A stretch of DNA of 5,944 nucleotides from an uncultured Moraxella sp. (GTDB lineage Bacteria; Pseudomonadota; Gammaproteobacteria; Pseudomonadales; Moraxellaceae). Shown here piece after piece: positions 1 through 5,496 of the stretch; positions within the stretch are counted from its first letter, which is position 1; every line of letters begins with the position of its first letter. Under the pieces are notes generated by a model. The model searched no databases. It had not been told where the DNA came from and was given only the letters and a program-made list of their open reading frames with translations. Both the position numbers and the translations under genes were made by a program. The stretch spans positions 1 through 5,944 of the forward strand of contig CALAPG010000387.1 in assembly GCA_937889485.1 (NCBI GenBank), written 5' to 3'.

Positions 1-119
1 GGGTTTTATTGTGTATTGAAACGCCGCCTGATAGTATCGATCCTTATTGGCAAAGCTTACCCAATGTGTTAGTTGTTTCACCCCTCCCCCACTCAGCCCA
101 TCCTGAAACCACAACTTAA
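1..119 (+). CDS. 3' end of an unidentified gene, possibly the TRSP-type phosphoribosyltransferase of the ter biosynthetic module (partial)
   Basis: Frame 3 is open from the left edge to a TAA at 117-119 and encodes about 38 C-terminal residues, beginning VLLCIETPPDSIDPYWQSLP and ending PETTT. The HAD gene starts only three bases after the stop, so this is almost certainly the preceding gene of the same operon. A hydrophobic strand (VLLCIE) followed by a second one (NVLVVSPL) is compatible with the end of an alpha/beta domain. In ter-linked modules the neighbours of the HAD and StiP-type genes are usually an ATP-grasp protein and a second phosphoribosyltransferase with a C-terminal TRSP domain. 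The latter is my best guess from context. The fragment is too short to identify on its own, so the reading frame is better supported than the identity. Confidence 0.55.
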   Translation, partial: VLLCIETPPDSIDPYWQSLPNVLVVSPLPHSAHPETTT

Positions 120-122
120 CGA

Positions 123-941
123 ATGCGAACCATGATGCCTGCTACTTTTGCCACCGATATTTTTGCTGATATGCCTATCGTAAAACCGTATGCGCTGATG
201 GATTTGGATGATACGTTGTTTCAGACACAGCGAAAAATCGAGGCCTGGCAGTTACCTACTCAAGGGTTGGTCACCGCCACGGTCAACAAGCAAGGTGAAC
301 CGCTGAGTTTTTTTACGAAAAAACAAGCCCAGTTTTTTGCTTGGCTACAACACAGCACGGAGCTTATTCCAGTAACAGCACGTGATACCGCAGAGATATT
401 ACGGGTAAAACTGGTATTTAGTAGTTGGCAGGTGCTGAGCCATGGCGCGGTGATTTTGACGCCTCACGGTCAGCCGTTGACAACTTGGCAGCAGCAGATG
501 CGAACACGGCTATTGCCTGCGCAGCCACCGCTACAGCAAATAATAGCTTGGCTTACTCGCCAGCAGCAAGAGGACTGGCTAGTCACGCCTCACTATGATT
601 ATTTTGGTGAGGATAAATTGATGATTTATGTGGCAGTCAAACATCGACATAAAAGCTCGCAAGCGCTCACTCAGCTAGCAGCCAGCATTAGCAACGAATT
701 TAAAGATTTTAACCACCATTTTTATACGCACGTCAATGCCAATAATTTGGCAATTTTACCCCATGTGGTGGATAAAAAACACGCGGTTCATTGGCTACAA
801 TTACACCATCTTGACCCACAACGTGCAAGTTTTGGTTTTGGGGATAGTTTGGCAGATTTGGGATTTTTGCAGCAGCTTGATTGGTATGGCACCCCCAAGC
901 GCGGGCAACTTCATGACACAATCAGCGAGGCGATACTATGA
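123..941 (+). CDS. HAD-superfamily hydrolase (phosphatase-like) of the ter-type biosynthetic module
   Basis: This 272-residue protein has the HAD signature in order. Motif I is LMDLDDTLF, with nucleophile D27 and acid/base D29. Motif II is IPVTARD, with T85. A probable motif III lysine is K218 or K219. Motif IV is FGFGDSLADLGF, with D241 and D245. The roughly 120 residues between motifs II and III fit a C2-type cap as in Cof-like or sucrose-phosphatase-like members. The protein is cytosolic; hydrolysis of a phosphomonoester is expected from the family, but the substrate is unknown. The gene starts three bases after the preceding stop, and its end overlaps the next start as ATGA, so it sits inside an operon. 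No clear Shine-Dalgarno precedes the ATG at 123, 132, 135 or 171. The start at 171 would leave motif I about 10 residues from the N-terminus, as is usual in HADs, so the first 16 residues are doubtful. Confidence 0.88.
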   Translation: MRTMMPATFATDIFADMPIVKPYALMDLDDTLFQTQRKIEAWQLPTQGLVTATVNKQGEPLSFFTKKQAQFFAWLQHSTELIPVTARDTAEILRVKLVFSSWQVLSHGAVILTPHGQPLTTWQQQMRTRLLPAQPPLQQIIAWLTRQQQEDWLVTPHYDYFGEDKLMIYVAVKHRHKSSQALTQLAASISNEFKDFNHHFYTHVNANNLAILPHVVDKKHAVHWLQLHHLDPQRASFGFGDSLADLGFLQQLDWYGTPKRGQLHDTISEAIL

Positions 942-2086
942 CACAGCACACGATACCGCCCATACTAACCTGCGGCAGTTATTTATCCACGGATGTGACG
1001 CTACTGCTAGACATGGTTGATGCCAGCCATGTCATTGACATTGACCCGCGCCAAAAAGAGCAGCTCATCCAATCAGGGCAGCAGCATTATTCAGAGATGT
1101 TGACGCTAGAGCAGCCGCCAAGCGCCGCCCATGAAGCACTTTATCAGCAAGCATTACAGCAAGGTCAAGGGCGAATGGCACAGGCAATTGCCAGCCTTGC
1201 TGCCAGTTTACAACGGTTATTTGTGGGGAAAGTGACCGCCAAGCACCCGTTAATTTTGGTGAGCCTTGTACGTGCAGGGCTGCCTGTTGGGGTGCTGTTA
1301 CAGCGCGCTTTGGCAGACGCTACCACCCCTTATCCGCTAACAAGCCGCCATTATGGGGTCAGTATTATTCGTGATCGCGGTATTGATCCTGTGGCGATGC
1401 AGTATCTATTGACCCAATATCCCCATAGCCCACTGGTTTTTGTGGATGGCTGGACGGGTAAAGGCGCTATTTATGGCGAGTTGCAGCGTAGTTTGGCAGT
1501 ATTTGACCAGTCGGTGCATCATCACCAAATTTTTCACCAAGGCGATGGGGTGATGCCATTGGTGACGCTTGCCGACCCAGCAGGGGTGGCGTGGCTCACT
1601 GCCAGCAGCGATGATTGGCTGATACCCTCAGGGTTATTAAATAGCACGGTATCAGGGCTTATTTCTCGTACTTTATATCAACCTGCCAATAAAGGGCTGC
1701 ACCAGGCCGTTTTTTATGAGGCTTTAGCACCTGTTGATCATACCCTTGAATTTGTCCATGTTATAGACACTTTGCGCCAGCAAATTGGGCAACCTCCTCA
1801 GTTGCAACCTACCCCCACACCCACCTTTGTCACACGGGCGCTGATTGCAGCACTGGCAACACGTTTTGCTATTACCAACCCAAATCGCATCAAACCCACT
1901 ATTGCTGAGGCAACGCGCGCTGTCTTGCGGCGCGACCCTGATTGCGTGTTGGTCAATGACCGTGATTGCCCAGCGGATACGGCGTTACTACGTCACCTTT
2001 GTGAGGCGCGCCATATTCCGCTCATCGAAGATGATAGTATTGCGCCTTACCGCGCGGTAACTTTGATTAAAAAAAGAACATCATAA
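938..2086 (+). CDS. Phosphoribosyltransferase with C-terminal PELOTA-like domain ('cysteine protease StiP' family)
   Basis: This 382-residue cytosolic protein begins with the family-type segment GSYLSTDVTLLL (13-24). A helical region containing HYSEMLTLEQPPS (50-62) follows. The PRTase core has SLVRAGLPVG (109-118), HYGVSIIRDRGID (138-150) and a PRPP-binding loop VFVDGWTGKG (167-176) with the acidic residue D170 before TGKG. A Pro/Gln-rich linker (about 284-297) leads to a C-terminal domain with RIKPTIAEATRAVLRR (318-333). Its strand-loop-helix pattern (VLVND, then HIPLIED) is typical of L7Ae/PELOTA-type RNA-binding folds. Transfer of ribose-phosphate from PRPP to an unknown base-like acceptor is the family prediction. 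Databases often call the family a cysteine protease, but no convincing Cys-His catalytic context is visible. The ATG overlaps the HAD stop, and GAGG at 927-930 lies seven bases upstream, which fixes the start and implies coupled translation. Confidence 0.88.
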   Translation: MTQHTIPPILTCGSYLSTDVTLLLDMVDASHVIDIDPRQKEQLIQSGQQHYSEMLTLEQPPSAAHEALYQQALQQGQGRMAQAIASLAASLQRLFVGKVTAKHPLILVSLVRAGLPVGVLLQRALADATTPYPLTSRHYGVSIIRDRGIDPVAMQYLLTQYPHSPLVFVDGWTGKGAIYGELQRSLAVFDQSVHHHQIFHQGDGVMPLVTLADPAGVAWLTASSDDWLIPSGLLNSTVSGLISRTLYQPANKGLHQAVFYEALAPVDHTLEFVHVIDTLRQQIGQPPQLQPTPTPTFVTRALIAALATRFAITNPNRIKPTIAEATRAVLRRDPDCVLVNDRDCPADTALLRHLCEARHIPLIEDDSIAPYRAVTLIKKRTS

Positions 2087-2135
2087 TTTGGCAGTTTGGC
2101 AGTGATTTTTTGCTTTTGTCCGTTTGGCGTTGGTG

Positions 2136-2164
2136 TTGACGGCATAATTTTTGACCCTATTAAT
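2136..2164 (+). promoter_or_regulatory. Candidate internal promoter ahead of the aldolase gene
   Basis: A -35-like TTGACG (2136-2141, five of six consensus bases) is followed 16 bases later by TATTAA (2158-2163), or 17 bases later by ATTAAT (2159-2164); each -10 matches four of six. It lies in the only real gap (84 bp) of an otherwise tightly packed operon. Transcription would begin at about 2170-2171, on or next to the annotated ATG, which itself has no Shine-Dalgarno. This is read from sequence only and could be chance. Confidence 0.35.
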
Positions 2165-2170
2165 CCATAG

Positions 2171-3211
2171 ATGAGCCTTATGACTTTATTACCTTTTGCA
2201 AGTCCACCCAAGCCGCTAGCCTTACCAACGCTTAACCCTTATCGCCTTGGTGCCACCCTTTATATGCCCGCCACACGGTCGGATATTTGGGAGATTATTT
2301 CACGGCAAAAATTGCCGCATATTGATAGTATTGTGCTATGTTTGGAAGATGCGATTACAGACAGCGAAGTGGTGCCTGCGCTTGCCAATCTCGCTGCGCT
2401 GCTGGCTACTTGGCAGGCACACCAAGACCGTCATCCCTTTGAGCGTCTACTACAGCGTCCACTGGTTTTTGTGAGACCCCGTAACGCCATGATGTTGGCG
2501 CAATTGAGCAACCTTGCCCATATTGCGTGTTTAGATGGGTTTGTGCTACCCAAAATTGATATGTCCACGTTGGCAGATTGGCGGGTGGCTTGCCAAGATT
2601 TGCCCAGCGAGCAGTTTTTGATGCCAACCCTTGAAACACGCGCTATTTTTAACCCCGTGCACAATCATGAGCTGGCGTTGGCGTTGACGGAGGCATTTTA
2701 CCAAAGTATTTTGGCGTTACGGGTAGGCGGTAATGATTTGTTTGCTTGCTTGCGGCTGCGGCGTCCTGCAAGTGCGACTGTTTATCAGTCACCTGTCGGT
2801 GCGCTGATGTATCAGCTAATTGCATGTTTTGTGCCGTATGGCTTTTATTTGACGGCGCCTGTGTTTGAATATTTGGATAAAGCGCAATTGTTAGCGGCTG
2901 AGCTACGCCAAGATGTGGAATTAGGATTTGTGGGCAAGACGATCATTCATCCCACCCAAATTGACAGCGTAAAACAAGCTTTTGGCGTAAGCGCCATTGA
3001 GCTAAGCCAAGCCCAAGCGATTTTGGCAAAAGATGCCAAAGCCGTATTTAAACAAAACGATAGCATGCTTGAACCTGCCACCCACCGTGCTTGGGCAACG
3101 CATATTTTACTACGCGCTCAAGCCGCTGGTAATGGGGCGGAAACTAGTACTGGTACTTGCCCGCCACCATTTGATCAATCATACAGTATCAGGCAAGGTG
3201 ATTTAGGCTGA
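2171..3211 (+). CDS. HpcH/HpaI-family aldolase, citrate lyase beta (CitE)-like
   Basis: This 346-residue protein has a CitE-like TIM-barrel pattern: LGATLYMPATR (26-36), SIVLCLEDAI (53-62, acidic pair E59-D60), FVRPRN (100-105, R102), GFVLPKI (123-129), MPTLETR (151-157, E155), LRVGGNDL (183-190) and GKTIIHPTQI (255-264). The family breaks or forms C-C bonds next to a carboxylate or acyl-CoA, with Mg2+ held by acidic residues such as E155 and a nearby Asp. In ter-type modules a member of this family accompanies the HAD and PRTase proteins, and a role in building the same small molecule is inferred. The last 28 or so residues (Thr/Gly/Pro-rich) look like a poorly conserved tail. It is the last gene of the operon. 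No good Shine-Dalgarno precedes the ATG at 2171. An ATG at 2180, four bases after GATGAG (2170-2175), is an alternative start. Confidence 0.9.
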   Translation: MSLMTLLPFASPPKPLALPTLNPYRLGATLYMPATRSDIWEIISRQKLPHIDSIVLCLEDAITDSEVVPALANLAALLATWQAHQDRHPFERLLQRPLVFVRPRNAMMLAQLSNLAHIACLDGFVLPKIDMSTLADWRVACQDLPSEQFLMPTLETRAIFNPVHNHELALALTEAFYQSILALRVGGNDLFACLRLRRPASATVYQSPVGALMYQLIACFVPYGFYLTAPVFEYLDKAQLLAAELRQDVELGFVGKTIIHPTQIDSVKQAFGVSAIELSQAQAILAKDAKAVFKQNDSMLEPATHRAWATHILLRAQAAGNGAETSTGTCPPPFDQSYSIRQGDLG

Positions 3212-3236
3212 TAGTCATACTATCAGACAATTTTTT
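3208..3236 (+). terminator. Rho-independent terminator ending the + strand operon
   Basis: An eight-base-pair perfect stem, CTGATAGT (3208-3215) with ACTATCAG (3219-3226), encloses a CAT loop. Four bases later comes a run of six T (3231-3236). The stem overlaps the aldolase stop codon TGA at 3209-3211. It is AT-rich and so only moderately stable, but its position at the meeting point of two convergent gene sets supports a termination role on the + strand. Read on the - strand it lacks a following T run. Confidence 0.65.
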
Positions 3237-3252
3237 AGCGCAGAAAAGTAGG

Positions 3253-3438
3253 TTACTTTCTTGGGCAGGTATTAATGCCTAGTAACGTATAAAGGGCACA
3301 AAAACCCGATAAGCCTGTCAATAACGGCAGTAGCCCAACTGCGCCCCACCATGATTGGTTATAGACCCCAAGTCCAATAATGACTAAGCCTATAATAACT
3401 CGAATAATTCTATCTACATGTCCTTCATTGGTACGCAT
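3253..3438 (-). CDS. DUF2892 (YgaP transmembrane domain-like) small inner-membrane protein
   Basis: This 61-residue protein starts MRTNEGHVDRIIRVIIG and has two hydrophobic segments, about 10-26 and 30-45, consistent with a helical hairpin in the inner membrane. The C-terminal segment GFCALYTLLGINTCPRK carries two cysteines, C47 and C58, matching the usual GFCPLY...GINTC pattern of DUF2892 except that the Pro after the first Cys is Ala here. In E. coli YgaP this domain anchors a rhodanese domain to the membrane. Here the rhodanese is a separate gene 92 bp upstream on the same strand, so the two products probably act together. The start is well supported by AAGGAG (3450-3445) six bases before the ATG. 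Whether it transports thiocyanate or sulfur species is not shown by the sequence. Confidence 0.85.
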   Translation of the reverse strand: MRTNEGHVDRIIRVIIGLVIIGLGVYNQSWWGAVGLLPLLTGLSGFCALYTLLGINTCPRK

Positions 3439-3530
3439 AGCTAACTCCTTGATGATGATAGATTATCAGGTAAGGTGATAAGGCAGACCCATGACGCTGA
3501 CGGGTCAAGCCCAAGGGATCACCAGTAAAA

Positions 3531-3914
3531 TTAATAAAAATTCGGTTCGTTTGGCTGCACCACCGCAAACCCTTGCGCGTGCCACGCTTCAAAACCACCC
3601 GCCATTGATAACACATTGGTGTATCCTAACGTTTGCAGCGCTTGGGCAGACAAGGCAGCGCGTCCGCCCGTTTTACAATAGACAATGATAGGTGCTTGTA
3701 AATCACTGACCGTATCACCTATTTGAAACTCCAAGACACCCCGCGGCAAGTGCAGCGCTTTGGGTAGATGCCCTTGATAATACTCGTCAATCTCGCGCAC
3801 ATCAATGACAATGGGCGCGCCCGTAGCGGCATCTAGGCGTGCTGACACCGCCTCAGCGTCAATCTCGGTAATCTGCTCTTTGGCTTGGGCGACTAAAGTT
3901 TGTGGGGTATGCAT
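3531..3914 (-). CDS. Single-domain rhodanese (sulfurtransferase)
   Basis: This 127-residue soluble protein has a complete rhodanese domain: VIDVRE (36-41, with the conserved D38 and R40), EYYQGHLPKALHLPRG (44-59), the active-site loop YCKTGGR (79-85) with persulfide-forming C80, and MAGGFEAWHAQGF (104-116). The family moves sulfane sulfur from a donor such as thiosulfate or a persulfide to a thiophilic acceptor. The six-residue loop (CKTGGR) is the length of sulfur-specific rhodaneses, not the longer loop of Cdc25/arsenate-reductase relatives. There is no signal peptide, so it acts in the cytosol. The GGAA stretch upstream of the ATG is a fair ribosome binding site. The gene lies between an AhpD-like gene and a DUF2892 gene on the same strand. 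The pairing with DUF2892 mirrors the domain order of YgaP. Confidence 0.92.
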   Translation of the reverse strand: MHTPQTLVAQAKEQITEIDAEAVSARLDAATGAPIVIDVREIDEYYQGHLPKALHLPRGVLEFQIGDTVSDLQAPIIVYCKTGGRAALSAQALQTLGYTNVLSMAGGFEAWHAQGFAVVQPNEPNFY

Positions 3915-4050
3915 AAGGATTCCGTTTGCTTAGGTCTATGATTTACTATTATTGGGCAACTGTGTATTGGACTGCTTTTTGCTGATCTAGTGCTGATTGG
4001 TCAAGCTAAGGGGCAAATAAGCCGCCCTGCCATTGCCGCTAAGTCCATGA

Positions 4051-4395
4051 TTAATGCGCCGAAAACTCATCAAACGCGGCAATCGCATCGGCAGCATACA
4101 TCATAGCAGGGCCGCCGCCCATATAAACGCATACCCCTAAAGTATCACTAACTTCTTCACGAGTGGCGCCCAATTTGACCAGTGCGCGCATGTGAAAACC
4201 AATGCAAGCATCACAGCGCTGTGTCACCGCAATTGCAAGAGCAATCAGCTCTTTTTGTTTTTTGTCCAACGTACCATCATCGGCGGCAACGGTTGCCAAC
4301 TGGCTAAATGTTTGGATGACTTTTGGGGTGTCTTTGCTAAGCTTTGCCATGTTGCTAGCCACGCGCTTGGTAATATCGGTATAAGATTTTGACAT
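4051..4395 (-). CDS. Carboxymuconolactone decarboxylase family / AhpD-like protein
   Basis: This small all-helical protein (114 residues from the ATG at 4395) carries the AhpD-type motif E-x11-C-x2-C-x3-H: E49, C61, C64 and H68 within TQRCDACIGFHMRALVKLGA. This is the redox or proton-relay centre of the family, which includes AhpD, a disulfide reductase partner in peroxide defence. The C-terminal GGGPAMMYAADAI is also typical. A cytosolic thiol-disulfide or peroxidase-like activity is expected, with the substrate unknown. An in-frame TTG at 4416 would add seven residues, but the ATG at 4395 gives the natural N-terminus MSKSYTDI and has AAGG (4409-4406) ten bases upstream, so I prefer it. It is the first of three thiol/sulfur-related genes on this strand and is preceded by a long leader with a promoter and a hairpin. 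Confidence 0.88.
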   Translation of the reverse strand: MSKSYTDITKRVASNMAKLSKDTPKVIQTFSQLATVAADDGTLDKKQKELIALAIAVTQRCDACIGFHMRALVKLGATREEVSDTLGVCVYMGGGPAMMYAADAIAAFDEFSAH

Positions 4396-4472
4396 GAGAT
4401 CATCGCCTTGTATCAAGTGAACGGTTAAAATAAATATGCCCTACCCCTACTCATTTTAATTTACCCACCGCC

Positions 4473-4490
4473 AAACGGTGATGACCGTTT
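4473..4490. repeat. Short perfect inverted repeat in the leader of the AhpD-like gene
   Basis: AAACGGT (4473-4479) and ACCGTTT (4484-4490) are exact reverse complements around a GATG spacer. The element lies between the candidate promoter at 4554-4582 and the ATG at 4395, so it would be transcribed as a hairpin or could bind a dimeric regulator. A second, overlapping stem (CACCG 4466-4470 with CGGTG 4476-4480) would compete with the first. No T run follows on either strand, so it is not a standard terminator. Confidence 0.6.
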
Positions 4491-4511
4491 ATTAGGATGA
4501 ATCAAAGCAGC

Positions 4512-4607
4512 GGCACAGAGTGGCAGAGTAGTATTGATATGCCATCTCTCAATAATATACATTATTGTATAATATATTTCAATATATAATATGGCATTAT
4601 CTGTGCC
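4512..4607. repeat. AT-rich imperfect long inverted repeat (about 96 bp)
   Basis: The outer arms GGCACAGA (4512-4519) and TCTGTGCC (4600-4607) are exact reverse complements. Inner arms ATGCCAT (4539-4545) and ATGGCAT (4591-4597) are also exact. Between them is almost pure A/T, with a further small palindrome, CAATAAT (4550-4556) with ATTATTG (4561-4567). The arms are unequally spaced, so a full hairpin would have a bulge of about 19 bases on one side. No obvious target-site duplication flanks it. It could be a small non-autonomous mobile repeat, or a transcript-end structure for the esterase gene. Confidence 0.5.
4554..4582 (-). promoter_or_regulatory. Sigma-70-like promoter facing the AhpD-like gene
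   Basis: On the - strand TTGAAA (4582-4577) is followed after exactly 17 bases by TATATT (4559-4554); these match five and four consensus positions respectively with ideal spacing. Transcription would start near 4547 and leave a leader of about 150 nt before the ATG at 4395. The surrounding sequence is very AT-rich, which raises the chance of a fortuitous match, but the position suits independent expression of the three small thiol/sulfur genes. Confidence 0.5.
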
Positions 4608-4626
4608 AACTACTGACTCCCATACG

Positions 4627-5484
4627 CTACTTGACCAAGTGATATACCATAAATAGCTGAACTTGCTGCGCCCAATGTGCGTAAGTCAATGCACTGGGAT
4701 GAAAACCATCTTTGGCAAACAGCTGCTGGCGGCTAATATCTGAGGTGGGAATATGAATGGCTAAAAAATGAACGTGCGAGCGCGTGTTTGCTATAGCAGC
4801 TGTGGTCTGTGTCGTACTGCTCTGCATAACTGGGTAGTCGATGGAGGACTTAACAACTGTAGTTTGAGTGATTTGCTGCTGCAAGGCATGGTCTAATCGG
4901 CTTGCCATATCACCAATCAGATAATTGAGCGGTTTTGGTAAAGCGGGCATTTGCTGCATAGGAGGCAAACCCATAAAAACAATGTGTTTGGCTTGAAATT
5001 TTCGCTGCAAGATAGCGATAATGGCTTGAATATTGTGTTGCCAGTGTTTAGGTGAGATATTTTTTACTGTGTCATTAACCCCAATGCTGATGACCGCTAT
5101 ATCCACAGCAAGACTTGGCATTATATACAGGCGCTGCAGCAGCTCAAAGCTGGTGTGCCCCGAGGTAGCATGTAGCTGCCAATCAATATACGCATACTGA
5201 GAAGCCAATAGAGGCTGCTCGCTCAAAGCGGTGACTAACTGCCCTAGCAGCGCCTGCGACTGATGAGCAACACCCACGCCCGCCGCCGCGCTATCGCCTA
5301 GTACCAATAGCCGCAAGGGCAGGTCATTGTTGGTAGTAGGCGTGATAAAAGCGGTGACACCTTCGCGAGCACCTTTGGGTTCATCTAGCCGTAGACCGTC
5401 ACGTTTGACTTGTTTGGCTTGATACCAATAAAGCGGGCTTAACAGTCGATGCTGCCATGACCACACAGAAGATATATTTTTCAC
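4627..5484 (-). CDS. SGNH/GDSL-family hydrolase (esterase or lipase-like)
   Basis: This 285-residue protein has the SGNH blocks in order: VLGDSAAAGVG (61-71, nucleophile S65), SGHTSFELL (108-116, oxyanion Gly 109), SIGVNDTVKNIS (133-144, N137) and DGFHPSALTYAHWA (259-272, D259 and H262). It should hydrolyse an ester; the substrate is unknown. The N-terminus (VWSWQHRLLSPLYWYQAKQV) is short and only weakly hydrophobic, with no clear signal peptide, so it may be cytosolic or membrane-associated. A Thr/Ser/Gln-rich stretch at about 206-232 looks like a loop inserted between core blocks. Translation starts at GTG (5484), with AAGG (5498-5495) ten bases upstream that overlaps the ExbD stop. Only 12 bp separate it from exbD, so the two are probably co-transcribed. 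Confidence 0.88.
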   Translation of the reverse strand: MKNISSVWSWQHRLLSPLYWYQAKQVKRDGLRLDEPKGAREGVTAFITPTTNNDLPLRLLVLGDSAAAGVGVAHQSQALLGQLVTALSEQPLLASQYAYIDWQLHATSGHTSFELLQRLYIMPSLAVDIAVISIGVNDTVKNISPKHWQHNIQAIIAILQRKFQAKHIVFMGLPPMQQMPALPKPLNYLIGDMASRLDHALQQQITQTTVVKSSIDYPVMQSSTTQTTAAIANTRSHVHFLAIHIPTSDISRQQLFAKDGFHPSALTYAHWAQQVQLFMVYHLVK

Positions 5485-5496
5485 ATTACGGCGACC

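Noticed and set aside
733..1020. Open frames on both strands (about 62 and 94 codons) over the HAD/PRTase junction
   Set aside because: They lie wholly over genes with clear HAD and PRTase motifs, have no domain features of their own and no ribosome binding sites; they are shadows.
2406..2664. Two overlapping antisense open frames within the aldolase gene
   Set aside because: The + strand frame carries conserved CitE-like motifs throughout this stretch; the antisense frames show no recognisable pattern.
3245..3265. Small hairpin AAAGTA-GGT-TACTTT as a terminator for the DUF2892 gene on the - strand
   Set aside because: The stem is only six AT-rich pairs, includes the stop codon and is not followed by a T run on that strand.
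3425..3688. Open frames of about 60 codons on both strands around the rhodanese 3' end
   Set aside because: They overlap the rhodanese C-terminus in other frames and the products have no recognisable composition or motif.
3915..4050. Promoter or terminator between the AhpD-like and rhodanese genes
   Set aside because: A TTGACC is present on the - strand but no -10 follows at 16-18 bases, and the GGGC/GCCC pairing lacks a T run; nothing here is strong enough to list.
4192..4392. Two + strand open frames opposite the AhpD-like gene
   Set aside because: The - strand frame has the full E-x11-CxxC-x3-H motif; the opposite frames are by-products of it.
4568..4573. Perfect TATAAT on the + strand in the AT-rich region
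   Set aside because: No -35 element lies 16-18 bases upstream and no + strand gene follows; it is expected by chance in such AT-rich DNA.
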